A stretch of DNA of 64,000 nucleotides from Streptomyces typhae. GTDB taxonomy: Bacteria > Actinomycetota > Actinomycetes > Streptomycetales > Streptomycetaceae. Below, piece by piece: positions 53,866 through 61,365 of this stretch. The translations under genes and the position numbers were made by a program. A model generated the notes under the pieces. That model searched no databases. It saw only the letters and a program-made list of their open reading frames with translations, and was not told where the DNA came from. The DNA is taken from assembly GCF_009755605.1 (NCBI RefSeq), contig NZ_WPNZ01000020.1, positions 1 to 64,000 of the forward strand, read 5' to 3'. Numbering within the stretch: the first letter of the stretch is position 1; each line of letters opens with the position of its first letter.

Positions 53866-55770
53866 TCAGATCTGACCGAGGGCCCAGAAGCCGACCGCGA
53901 AGCAGGCCAGGGCGGCGAGCAGCATCGGCAGCGCCACCTTGACGGGCGGCCCGGGGCGCGCCGCGGGTGAGGCGGCACCGGCGGCATGGCGTGCCTGGTG
54001 ACGGACCGGGGGCCCGGCTTCCGGCAGCGGGGAGGGCGTGGGCGCCGCCGTTCCCGGCGCGGGGACGCCGTTGAGGAGCGCGTTGTCGGGCTGGGCGGCG
54101 TACGGAGAGACGGCGGTGTTCGGAGAGACGGAGGCGTATGGGGAGACGGAGGCGTATGGGGAGACCGAAGCGTATGGGGAGGCGTAGGCGGGCTCGGTGA
54201 CCTGCCCGCGGCCCTGCCCCTGCCCCGGCGCCGGTGCAGGGAGGTGCGCCGGAAGCGGTGTGGGGGGAGTGGGTGGCTGTACCGGCTGTGGTGGTGGTGT
54301 GTGGGTGTGCGGCGGCAGGGCCGGTGGGGGGAGCGGGAAGCTGCCGGACTCCGACAGGACCGTGGGCTGGTGGGGCGCGGGCGGGACCGGTGAGTCCGGT
54401 GAGCCGGGTGCATGGGGTGGTGCTGCTGGGTGCGGCGAGGCCTGGCTTTGCGGGGACACCGGTGACGGAGGGGGCACCAGGGCCTGCGGCGAGTTCGGAG
54501 GGTGTGGTGTCGGAGGGTGCGCGGGCGGGGTCGGCGGGCGTGACGGTACGCCGTGGGAGGCGCCTGGGCGGCTGGATCCGCCTGGCTGTGCCATCCGCGC
54601 CGGGGTGGGCGGCTGTGTCGCGGACGGTTGCCCTGCGTAGGGCTGTGGGGCGGAGGGCTGCGGTGTGGACGGGTGAGACGTGGAGGGCTGGGGTGCGGAG
54701 GGCGGAGGTGCGGAGGGCTGGGGCGTGGCGGGGTGAGGCGTGGGGGGATGAGCTGTGGAGGGGTGGGGGGTGAAGGGCTGTGGTGTATGCGGTGTGAGGG
54801 GAGGGGGTGTGTGCGGCTGGGGCGTGGCGGGGTCCGTCGTGCGCGGTGGGGCCGGGGGCGGCCGCAGCGGCGCCGGCTGAGGCGCGCGCGTGAGGGGGCC
54901 GTCGGGGCCGAATCCCGTGGGCAGCGGGGCGAGTTGGTCGAAGATCTCGACGGCTTCGTCGTCGGGCCCGGCGTCGGGCAGCATCTCGACGGCGGAGGCG
55001 AGCGCCTTGCGCGCTCCCGTGGCGGTACGGAACCGCGCCTGCGGATCGGGTTGCAACAGCGTGGCGAGAACCTGCCAGAGCGGCTCAGGGACGCCGAGGG
55101 GCGCCCCCGGGGTGCCGTGCGCCGCGAAGTGCTCGATGAGGGCCTTGGCGTCCGGTTTGGCGCCCTGGAGGAGGTACAGCGCGACCAGGCCGGCGGCGAA
55201 GAGGTCGGCGGTGAAGTCCGGTTCGGCGCCCATCATCTGCTCGGGCGCGAAGTAGCCGGGCGTGCCCACCACGTAGTCCGTCTCGGTGAGGCGTGGCTCG
55301 CCCTTGCGCATGGAGATGCCGAAGTCCGAGACGCGCAGGTGCGGCCGTCCCGTTCCGGTGGCTTCGAGGAGGATGTTGGCGGGCTTGATGTCGCGGTGCA
55401 CGACACCCTCGGCGTGCACGGCCGCGAGACCGGCGAGGAGCTGGTCCAGCAGGGTGCAGGCGAAGCGGGCCGGCAGCGGCCCGTAGTCGCCGATGACGTG
55501 TGCGAGGGAGCCGCCGGTGATCAGGTCCATGGTGAAGAGGACCTGGTCGTCGTCGGCGGCCCAGCTGGCGGGAGCAAGCACGTGCGGATGGTCGATCCGC
55601 AGCGCCTGCTCCCGCACGAAACGCAACAGCGTGTGAGCGTTCCGCTGCTGAAGGACCTTGGCGGCCACATAGCGGCGCCGGCGATGGTCCCAGGCACGCC
55701 ATACGGCGCCCACTCCCCCGCGGCCGACCGGGTCGACGAGTTCGTACCGGCCGGCGAAGACCTCACCCAT
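53866..55770 (-). CDS. Membrane Ser/Thr protein kinase
   Basis: This 634-aa PASTA-less Hanks kinase has K38 in YVAAKVL, HRDIKPAN (125-132), DFG (149-151) and GTPGYFAPEQ. The catalytic residues are intact, unlike the pseudokinase near murJ. Residues about 310-600 are Pro/Thr/Ser-rich with many TPQP and HPSTP repeats, then ASPYASVSPYASV 6-aa repeats. A single C-terminal TM (about 612-632) ends at the inside or outside face without an extracellular domain. ATG 55770 follows GGGGAG. It is 52 bp after an XRE regulator on the same strand. Confidence 0.92.
   Translation of the reverse strand: MGEVFAGRYELVDPVGRGGVGAVWRAWDHRRRRYVAAKVLQQRNAHTLLRFVREQALRIDHPHVLAPASWAADDDQVLFTMDLITGGSLAHVIGDYGPLPARFACTLLDQLLAGLAAVHAEGVVHRDIKPANILLEATGTGRPHLRVSDFGISMRKGEPRLTETDYVVGTPGYFAPEQMMGAEPDFTADLFAAGLVALYLLQGAKPDAKALIEHFAAHGTPGAPLGVPEPLWQVLATLLQPDPQARFRTATGARKALASAVEMLPDAGPDDEAVEIFDQLAPLPTGFGPDGPLTRAPQPAPLRPPPAPPRTTDPATPQPHTPPPLTPHTPQPFTPHPSTAHPPTPHPATPQPSAPPPSAPQPSTSHPSTPQPSAPQPYAGQPSATQPPTPARMAQPGGSSRPGASHGVPSRPPTPPAHPPTPHPPNSPQALVPPPSPVSPQSQASPHPAAPPHAPGSPDSPVPPAPHQPTVLSESGSFPLPPPALPPHTHTPPPQPVQPPTPPTPLPAHLPAPAPGQGQGRGQVTEPAYASPYASVSPYASVSPYASVSPNTAVSPYAAQPDNALLNGVPAPGTAAPTPSPLPEAGPPVRHQARHAAGAASPAARPGPPVKVALPMLLAALACFAVGFWALGQI
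54112..54187 (-). repeat. In-frame 18-bp repeats in the kinase tail
   Basis: About four copies of an 18-bp unit containing GGCGTATGGGGAGAC encode SPYASV repeats on the minus strand. Confidence 0.85.
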
Positions 55771-55822
55771 GGTCGTGCCCCGCTCCCCTTCCGGGCCGCC
55801 CGGCAGCGGCCCGGCCGGCGGC

Positions 55823-56371
55823 TCAGCTCTGGTGCGCCTCGTAGTGGGCGACGGCGTCCGCGGTGCGGCCCGCTCCGTATACCCGGAGGAACTCTGCCAG
55901 CTCCGGGTGGGTCGGGGCGAGCGTGTCCGCCGCATCGATGATGTCGCCCGCCGCCGCGACGGAGCGCAGCAGCGACTGGATCTCACGCACCACACGCTTC
56001 ACCGTGGGCGCGCCCGAACTCGTGGTGGACTGGGCCGTGTTGGTCAGTACGGAACCCCCCTGAGATTTCTTGATCTCGTCCATGCGGTTGGTCGCCTCGG
56101 CGGCGCTCACACTGCCGTCCGCGACCTGGCCCGCCAGCTCCTGAAGGAGCTGGACGCGCTGGACGACGGCCGGATTGCCGATCTTGGCGCGCTGGCCGCT
56201 CATCAGCTGCGACAGCATGGGTGCGGACAGGCCGAGCACCCCGGCGAGCCGGGCCTGGTTCAGGCCCAGGTCGTCGATGAGGCGACGGAAGAGTGCCCCC
56301 AGCGGTTCCCCGTACCAATTCCGCTGGAGCTCCCGTGCTCTTGCGGTCGATTCTTGTTGCGCAGCGTCCAT
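55823..56371 (-). CDS. XRE-type helix-turn-helix protein
   Basis: This 182-aa protein has a helix-turn-helix at about 30-60 (GLNQARLAGVLGLSAPMLSQLMSG). A helical stretch (VVQRVQLLQELAGQV) and a Ser/Thr-rich linker lead to a C-terminal helical segment. ATG 56371 follows GGGGAG by 7 bp; longer frames to 56434 exist. It is encoded just before the Ser/Thr kinase, so regulation or phosphorylation between the pair is possible. The target is unknown. Confidence 0.85.
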   Translation of the reverse strand: MDAAQQESTARARELQRNWYGEPLGALFRRLIDDLGLNQARLAGVLGLSAPMLSQLMSGQRAKIGNPAVVQRVQLLQELAGQVADGSVSAAEATNRMDEIKKSQGGSVLTNTAQSTTSSGAPTVKRVVREIQSLLRSVAAAGDIIDAADTLAPTHPELAEFLRVYGAGRTADAVAHYEAHQS

Positions 56372-56557
56372 GTTGCGTCTCCCCATCGCTTCCCCAAAGG
56401 ACCGCGGTTCGCTGCCGCGAACCACGTCGAGCATCTTACGGAGAGTGGTCGCGGACGGGGACCCCCAATCCTTTTGCGAGATCCGGGGGGTGACCCGGTA
56501 CTCTGGTCTGCGACGCCTGCCGGGGTGTGATCCGTACGCACCGGCATCGTCGTCCTC

Positions 56558-56630
56558 GGGGCCTTAGCTCAGTTGGTAGAGCGCTGTCTTTGCATGGCAG
56601 ATGTCAGGGGTTCGACTCCCCTAGGCTCCA
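56558..56630 (+). tRNA. tRNA-Ala (anticodon TGC)
   Basis: A 73-nt cloverleaf has acceptor stem GGGGCCT/AGGCTCC, the D arm AGCTCAGTTGGTAGAGC, an anticodon loop TTTGCAT giving TGC, and the T arm GGGGTTCGACTCCCC. The acceptor stem has a C-T mismatch near its centre. The 3' CCA is not encoded and must be added by the CCA enzyme. Confidence 0.96.
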
Positions 56631-56638
56631 CTGCACAT

Positions 56639-56676
56639 AACCCCTCCGACCTGCGTAAACGCCGGGTGGAGGGGTT
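56639..56676. terminator. Terminator after tRNA-Ala
   Basis: AACCCCTCC and GGAGGGGTT form a 9-bp stem around a 20-nt loop with an inner pairing, followed by a T-run. Confidence 0.82.
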
Positions 56677-57067
56677 TTTGCCGTGCGTGTGGGGCGTGCG
56701 GGGTCCGGGCGGCCTCGTGGGTGTCCGGGGCGGTGTGCGGGGTTCCCGGGGTTCCCCGTGGTGATGTGGCCCGGGAGGTTCCGGGGGCGGCTGTGGTCGA
56801 GTCGGCAGTGGCGTCCCGGGGGCCCGGCCGTCGGGGGCGGGGTTCAACGGGATCCCTGAAGCGGCGACCTGGTGGGGCCGTGCGGAGGGGTGGAGCGCTC
56901 CTGTGCGGGGGTGGCGCCGGCGTTGCCGAGGCCCGTGTCCACTGGTTTGCAGATGTACTCTCGCGGGGCCTCTGTACGCTTCTGGCCACCCCGGCGGAGC
57001 CCTGCGGATCGATCAAAGCTTTGCTAACGCTACTTGACCGTTGTTCAGTAGTGGTCGGTGCGGTCCT

Positions 57068-57130
57068 GGCCCTGGTCCCGATCCGGGCTCCGGTTCCGGC
57101 CCTGGCTCCGGTTCCGGCTCTGGCTCCGGA
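57068..57130. repeat. Tandem repeat with exact 18-bp period
   Basis: Units begin at 57068, 57086, 57104 and 57122 (last partial). The two central units, GGCTCCGGTTCCGGCCCT and GGCTCCGGTTCCGGCTCT, differ at one base. Confidence 0.85.
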
Positions 57131-57136
57131 CGCGCG

Positions 57137-57170
57137 AGGTGGCCGCCACGAGGAGATGTGGCGGCCACCT
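57137..57170 (-). terminator. Terminator of rodlin gene 1
   Basis: A perfect 13-bp stem (AGGTGGCCGCCAC and its complement) with an 8-nt loop, 49 bp after the stop codon. Confidence 0.88.
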
Positions 57171-57218
57171 GGTGCGGAGCCGGGAGGGGCAGGGGCTGGG
57201 CGGGCCCCCGGGGGGGCG

Positions 57219-57620
57219 TCAGTGGTTGTTGACGCCGTTGCCCGAGAGGGCCGAGATGTCGTCCAGGATGTGCGACAGCGGCTCGTCGCCCTTGGCCTGC
57301 GTGGAGTTCTCGGTGCAGATCTGCTTCTGCTCCGCCGACAGGATCGGGACGTCCTGGACGGCGATGTTGACCAGGCCGACGAGGGAGCCGACGTTGGCGT
57401 CGACCGGAATACCGGCACAGAGCTTGTTCAGGGAGCCCTGAACGAGCGTCATCTGCGGGCTCATGTTGCCCTTGGTGCCGGAGTTGCCGAACGACTGCTC
57501 CGCGCCGTTGCCGCTCATGGACGCGGTGCCCGTGTCGTCGCCGATGGCGAGCGCCGTAGGCGCCGCGAACGCGGTCATTCCGGCGGCGGCGATGGCGGCG
57601 GTTGCCAGCATCTTCTTCAT
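57219..57620 (-). CDS. Rodlin 1
   Basis: This 133-aa exported protein starts with a Sec signal peptide (MKKMLATAAIAAAGMTAFA, cleavage near ALA). The mature part matches rodlins: AIGDDTGT, NGAEQSFGNSGTKGNMSPQ, LVQGSLNKLC and STQAKGDEPLSHIL. Two cysteines are present. Rodlins form the rodlet layer on aerial hyphae and spores together with chaplins. ATG 57620 follows GAAGGGAA. It is on the same strand as rodlin 2 and is the most diverged of the three at its start. Confidence 0.93.
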   Translation of the reverse strand: MKKMLATAAIAAAGMTAFAAPTALAIGDDTGTASMSGNGAEQSFGNSGTKGNMSPQMTLVQGSLNKLCAGIPVDANVGSLVGLVNIAVQDVPILSAEQKQICTENSTQAKGDEPLSHILDDISALSGNGVNNH

Positions 57621-57800
57621 GGTGAGGGATTCCCTTCGGAGACTGGCTCCGTTGCGGAGCCGCATGCTGATGAACTGCGGGGTGGAGCGTTGGTTGCGGC
57701 GAGTAGCCCGGTCAGCGGATCGCTGTGCTCGGCACAGCGGGGCGCTGTGCCCGGCCCGCTGCGACGGGCCACATCACGGCACGGCACCGGAACCGAAAAC

Positions 57801-57832
57801 AGCGGGCCGCCGAGGAGAGGTGGCGGCCCGCT
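57801..57832 (-). terminator. Terminator of rodlin gene 2
   Basis: A perfect 11-bp stem (AGCGGGCCGCC and its complement) with a 10-nt loop, just after the stop codon. Confidence 0.86.
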
Positions 57833-57846
57833 GGCTTTTGGCCGTG

Positions 57847-58257
57847 TCAGTGGTTGTGGGTGCCGTTGCCCGACAGGAGCGGGATGTCCTGCAGGATGTG
57901 CGACAGCGGCTCGTCGCCCTTGGCCTGCGTGGAGTTCTCCGTGCACTGCTGGGTCTGCGGCGCCGACAGGATCGGGATGTCCTGGATGGCGACGTTGACC
58001 AGGCCGACGAGGGAGCCGAGGTTGGCCTTCGCGGGCAGCGCGATACAGGGCTTGTTGAAGGACCCCTGGATGAGCGCCATCTGCGGGCTCATGTTTCCGT
58101 AAGTGGCGGAGTTGCCGTACGACTGCATGGCATCGTTGCCGCTCATCGTCTGGGTGCCGCTGTCGTTGCCGACGGCAGCCGCCGTGGGCGCCGTGGCAGC
58201 CGCCGCTCCGACAACAGACGCCGATACCGCGGCCGCGGCCATAACCTTCTTGAGCAC
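57847..58257 (-). CDS. Rodlin 2
   Basis: This 136-aa rodlin has a signal peptide (MLKKVMAAAAVSASVVGAAA), then NSATYGNMSPQMALIQG, FNKPC and STQAKGDEPLSHILQ. Compared with the other two it has QTQQCTE in place of QKQICTE and lacks the VDAN/IDAN stretch, suggesting earlier divergence. GTG 58257 follows AGAAGGGAAA. It is divergent from rodlin 3. Confidence 0.93.
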   Translation of the reverse strand: MLKKVMAAAAVSASVVGAAAATAPTAAAVGNDSGTQTMSGNDAMQSYGNSATYGNMSPQMALIQGSFNKPCIALPAKANLGSLVGLVNVAIQDIPILSAPQTQQCTENSTQAKGDEPLSHILQDIPLLSGNGTHNH

Positions 58258-58586
58258 AGCATTTCCCTTCTGGATATGAACCCCGTCCCTGGAGCACCCT
58301 GAGCAACTGCGCCGGACCTGCGGAGTTGCTGCGGTTCACTCTGATGGACCATTAATGGGCCCGCTGCGGTGCTTTTTGTACCTCTTACCGCGAGGTGCTG
58401 TACGGATAATCCGATTGCCTGCCGTGCGACGGGACGTGAGCGAGGGGAGTGCGTGCCGCAAGAATGCGCCGGTTTGCCTCCTGACCCCGAAAAGATCCGA
58501 TGGAGTGAATGAGCGGAACCAAACGTCGGAGGGTGAGTTGAGCAGCCCGCAGTAACCTGTGCGTTCGCCCAGAAAAGGAACAGCAA
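58258..58586. promoter_or_regulatory. Divergent rodlin promoter region
   Basis: This 329-bp gap between rodlins 2 and 3 is AT-richer than its surroundings (about 58330-58420) and must hold promoters for both. An analogous divergent arrangement exists for rdlA/rdlB in S. coelicolor. No sequence matches a sigma consensus clearly enough to mark. An AAAGGAACAG ribosome-binding site precedes rodlin 3. Confidence 0.6.
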
Positions 58587-58988
58587 ATGCTCAAGAAGGC
58601 AATGGCAGCGGCTGCAGTCGCAGTCTCCGTCGCCGGTATCTCCGCCCCTACCGCGATGGCCATCGGTGACGACAGCGGTACCCAGTCGATGAGCGGCAAC
58701 GGCGCCAAGCAGGCATTCGGAAACTCCGGCACCAAGGGCGACATGAGCCCGCAGCTGTCCCTCGTGCAGGGCGCACTGAACAAGCCCTGCCTCGGGATCC
58801 CGATCGACGCCAACGTCGGCTCCCTCGTCGGCCTGGTCAACATCGCCGTCCAGGACATCCCGATCCTGTCGGCGGAGCAGAAGCAGATCTGCACCGAGAA
58901 CTCCACGCAGGCCAAGGGCGACGAGCCGCTGTCGCACATCCTCAGCGACATCCCGCTGCTCTCGGGCAACGGCGCGCACAACGGCTGA
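58587..58988 (+). CDS. Rodlin 3
   Basis: This 133-aa rodlin has a signal peptide (MLKKAMAAAAVAVSVAG), then AIGDDSGTQSMSGNGAKQAF, FGNSGTKGDMSPQLSLVQG, LNKPCLGIPIDANVG and the conserved end STQAKGDEPLSHILSD. It is closest to rodlin 1 in the mature part, and both share VGLVNIAVQD and ILSAEQKQICTEN. ATG 58587 follows AAAGGAA. A hairpin and the chaplin genes follow on the same strand. Confidence 0.94.
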   Translation: MLKKAMAAAAVAVSVAGISAPTAMAIGDDSGTQSMSGNGAKQAFGNSGTKGDMSPQLSLVQGALNKPCLGIPIDANVGSLVGLVNIAVQDIPILSAEQKQICTENSTQAKGDEPLSHILSDIPLLSGNGAHNG

Positions 58989-59009
58989 GCTGCCGCACCG
59001 CGAGCCGCT

Positions 59010-59043
59010 CGGGCCGCCCTCCTCCTTCGAGCGGGGCGGCCCG
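59010..59043 (+). terminator. Terminator of rodlin gene 3
   Basis: A perfect 10-bp stem (CGGGCCGCCC and its complement) with a 14-nt loop. Confidence 0.85.
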
Positions 59044-59215
59044 CGCGGCTTTTCGCTGCCCGGACGCATTCGAGTGACTTGATGAAATCCCGGATACCGC
59101 CGGTTTCTTCTGCTCTTGTCGATCGTTGGTCAGAACTCAGGTCGCGGTGCGGGTGAAGATGCTGCCCGCCCGGCTCCCACCGCCGTCAGGCGCGACCGGT
59201 CAGAAGGGAAATGCT

Positions 59216-59449
59216 GTGCAGCTCAAGAAGAGCGCAACCGTCATTGCTGGAGCCGTCGCGGCACTGAGCTTCGGTGCCCCGGCATTCGCCGACTCGGGCG
59301 CCGGCGCGGTGGCCGCCCACTCTCCGGGCGTCATCTCCGGGAACGCCATTCAGGTTCCCATTCACATCCCCATCAACCTGTGCGGGAACACGATCGACAT
59401 CGTCGGTCTGCTGAACCCGGCGTTCGGCAACAAGTGCCTCAACGACTGA
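59216..59449 (+). CDS. Short chaplin
   Basis: This 77-aa hydrophobic surface protein has a Sec signal peptide (KKSATVIAGAVAALSFGAPAFA) and one chaplin domain (about 25-77). The domain has AHSPGVISGNAIQVPIHIP, NLCGNTIDIVGLLNP and GNKC. The two cysteines form the usual intramolecular bond. Short chaplins assemble into amyloid fibrils at the air interface and let aerial hyphae escape the water film. GTG 59216 follows AGAAGGGA by 7 bp. Confidence 0.95.
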   Translation: MQLKKSATVIAGAVAALSFGAPAFADSGAGAVAAHSPGVISGNAIQVPIHIPINLCGNTIDIVGLLNPAFGNKCLND

Positions 59450-59481
59450 TGTAACGACTCAGCCGTCCCGGCTGTGTCTCC

Positions 59482-59518
59482 GCCGGCCTTGGCAGGCCCC
59501 GAGGGTCCCAAGGCCGGC
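59482..59518 (+). terminator. Terminator of the short chaplin gene
   Basis: A perfect 11-bp stem (GCCGGCCTTGG and its complement) with a 15-nt loop. Confidence 0.84.
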
Positions 59519-59547
59519 TTCCCTTCGCTCAGAGGAAGACCAGTAGA

Positions 59548-61137
59548 TTGCGACAGGCCCTCACCAAAGGGATGCTTTCTGCGGCGGCCGCCACGAGCAT
59601 CCTGTCCCTGCCCGGTCAGTCCGCGTTGGCCGCGGACGCGAACGCGCAGGTCACGGGTTCGCCCGGCTTCTTGTCGGGAAACAACGTGCAAGCCCCGCTG
59701 GAGGTGCCGCTGAACGTCTGCGGCAATTCGGTGAACGGCGCGGCCGCCCTCAACCCGACCGCGGGCGCCTCCTGTGCGGGTGGCGCCTCGACCGCCCCCG
59801 CTCCCCGGCCCGCCCCGGCTCCGCAGCCCGCGCCCGCGCCTGCGCCTGCGCCTGCGCCCGAGCGTGCGGCCCCGCAGCCCGCGCCCGCCCCCGTGGCCCA
59901 GCCCGTTCCGGCGCCCAGGCCCGTGCCCGAGGTGAAGCCGGTTCCCGCGCCGAAGCCGCCGCCCGAGGTGAAGCCCGCGGCGGTGAAGCCGGTGGAGGTG
60001 AAGCCGGCACCGGCCCCGAAGCCCGCTCCGGCTCCTGCGCCCGCGCCCGCTCCTGCGCCCGCGCCCGCGCCCGCACAGAAGGCCGCGCCCGCACAGAAGG
60101 CCGCGCCCGCACAGAAGGCCGCGCCCGCTCCGAAGGCGAAGCCGGCGCCGAAGCCCGCGCCCGCCCCCGAACGCCCGGCGCCCAAGCCCGCGCCTGAGGC
60201 GAAGCGGGCGCCGGTGGCGAAGCCGGAGCGCGCCCCCGCGCCCGCTCCCGAGCGCAAGGCCACCAAGTCCGCGCCCAAGCACGCTGCACCCAAGCGCGCT
60301 GCGGCCAAGCCCGCTCTCAAGCGTGAGGCCCCCAAGTCCGCTTTCAAGTCCGCGCCCAAGCACGCGGCTCCCAAGGCGAAGCAGGCCCCGAAGCACGCGG
60401 CCCCCAAGACCGTGCTCAAGCGCGAGGCGCCCAAGCCCGCTCCCGAGCGCGAGGCGCCCAAGCCCGCGCCTCAGAGTGTGGCCCCCAAGCCCGCGCCCGA
60501 GGCGAAGCCCGCGCCTGCCCCGAGGCCCGCGGCCGAGACGAAGCCCGCACCGGCCCCGAAGCCCGTCGCGAAGCCCGCGGCCGAGCGGGTCGCCCCGGAA
60601 CCGGCGCGCGGTGGCGGGGACGGCGGCTCCCGTGCCGAGGGCGGCGCCGCGCACTCGCCGGGCGCGGTGGCGGGCAACGTGCTGGACGCCGTGCTCGACG
60701 TGCCGGTGGACATGTGCGGCAACACCGCGAACGTGGTGGGGCTGCTCGCACCGGCCATGGGGAACATGTGTGACGACCCGGCCGGGGAACCGCACCGGCC
60801 GCGGCAGCCGCACCGTCCGCACGAGGATCCGCCGCGGTCCGACCCGCCGCGGTCCGAGCGTCCTGACGAGCGGGGCACGCCGCCCGTGGAGCAGCCCCGG
60901 GCGCCGCGCGGCGCCCCCCGGGCCACGGAGTTCCTGGAGGCGTCCGCGACCGCGAGGCCGCGTCCCGCGGAACGGGCCGAGGCACCGGCGCCGCACGCCT
61001 CGGCTCCCGGGCCCGAGGCCGGGGAGCAGCTCGCGGAGACCGGCATGGACGAGAACGCGCTCGCCGCGGCGGGTGCCGCCGCCGGGCTGCTGCTCGGTGG
61101 GGCGCTGCTCTACCGGCGTGGACGCCGCGTCTCCTGA
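59548..61137 (+). CDS. Giant long chaplin with two chaplin domains and LAETG sorting signal
   Basis: This 529-aa protein has a signal peptide (1-30) and chaplin domain 1 (about 32-75, SPGFLSGNNVQAPLEVPLNVCGN). A linker of about 290 residues, almost only Ala/Pro/Lys with Glu and Arg, separates it from chaplin domain 2 (about 366-410, SPGAVAGNVLDAVLDVPVDMCGN). Then comes another Pro/Arg-rich stretch, LAETG (about 495-499), a TM and the RRGRR tail for sortase anchoring. Known long chaplins are about 200-260 aa with short linkers. The start is TTG 59548 after AGAGGAAG. The minus-strand long frame over this gene is a shadow. Confidence 0.92.
   Translation: MRQALTKGMLSAAAATSILSLPGQSALAADANAQVTGSPGFLSGNNVQAPLEVPLNVCGNSVNGAAALNPTAGASCAGGASTAPAPRPAPAPQPAPAPAPAPAPERAAPQPAPAPVAQPVPAPRPVPEVKPVPAPKPPPEVKPAAVKPVEVKPAPAPKPAPAPAPAPAPAPAPAPAQKAAPAQKAAPAQKAAPAPKAKPAPKPAPAPERPAPKPAPEAKRAPVAKPERAPAPAPERKATKSAPKHAAPKRAAAKPALKREAPKSAFKSAPKHAAPKAKQAPKHAAPKTVLKREAPKPAPEREAPKPAPQSVAPKPAPEAKPAPAPRPAAETKPAPAPKPVAKPAAERVAPEPARGGGDGGSRAEGGAAHSPGAVAGNVLDAVLDVPVDMCGNTANVVGLLAPAMGNMCDDPAGEPHRPRQPHRPHEDPPRSDPPRSERPDERGTPPVEQPRAPRGAPRATEFLEASATARPRPAERAEAPAPHASAPGPEAGEQLAETGMDENALAAAGAAAGLLLGGALLYRRGRRVS
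60060..60140 (+). repeat. In-frame tandem repeats in the long chaplin linker
   Basis: A 15-bp unit (GCACAGAAGGCCGCGCCC-like) encoding AQKAAP is repeated three times within longer APAPAPA and KPAPE runs, so the linker can expand or contract without frame loss. Confidence 0.85.
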
Positions 61138-61162
61138 ACCGGAGCGCACTGTGGAGCCGGAG

Positions 61163-61188
61163 CGCGCGCCCCTGCGAGGGGGCGCGCG
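61163..61188 (+). terminator. Terminator after the long chaplin
   Basis: A perfect 10-bp stem (CGCGCGCCCC and its complement) with a 6-nt loop, 25 bp after the stop codon. Confidence 0.8.
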
Positions 61189-61289
61189 GTCGTCGGAGTG
61201 ACACCTTGTGACAAGTGAAGTGCCGGAGCAGCACGGAGTCCGGCACACGCGGGAAGGACGGACGGGCCGGTGACGGCCCGTCCGTTCCG

Positions 61290-61357
61290 CGTACGGGGCT
61301 GTGTACAGGGATGTGTACGGGACGGCTGTCCGGCCCGGGTACGGGACTGCCGTCCGG
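61290..61357. repeat. Tandem repeat with 12-bp period, GTACGG/GTCCGG core
   Basis: GTACGG at 61291, GTACAG at 61303, GTACGG at 61315 and 61339, and GTCCGG near 61328 and 61352 follow a 12-bp rhythm. The second half is a 24-bp duplication containing CGTCCGGCCCG. It lies 8 bp before the flavoprotein stop codon. Confidence 0.78.
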
Positions 61358-61365
61358 CCCGCGCG

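Larger units (their letters stand above)
56631..57218. other. 588-bp gap between tRNA-Ala and the first rodlin gene
   Basis: Long open frames cross this stretch but show no recognisable protein and are likely GC artefacts. It contains two terminators, a low-complexity GGTTCCCGGGG region (about 56730-56790), a somewhat AT-richer patch near 57015-57050 (GCTTTGCTAACGCTACTTG) and the 18-bp array. Confidence 0.55.

Noticed and set aside
56558..56630. tRNA-Ala as an integration site for a mobile island carrying the rodlin cluster
   Set aside because: No integrase gene and no second copy of the tRNA 3' end were found within the window, so this stays only a possibility to check.
56721..57998. 425-aa plus-strand open frame across the tRNA-Ala/rodlin gap
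   Set aside because: It crosses two rodlin genes and their terminators on the opposite strand, and its sequence is low-complexity Gly/Arg/Pro without a family.
59362..61248. 628-aa minus-strand open frame opposite the long chaplin
   Set aside because: It is a by-product of GC-rich Ala/Pro/Lys repeats on the other strand. It has no domain, and the plus-strand frame has a signal peptide, chaplin domains and a sorting signal.
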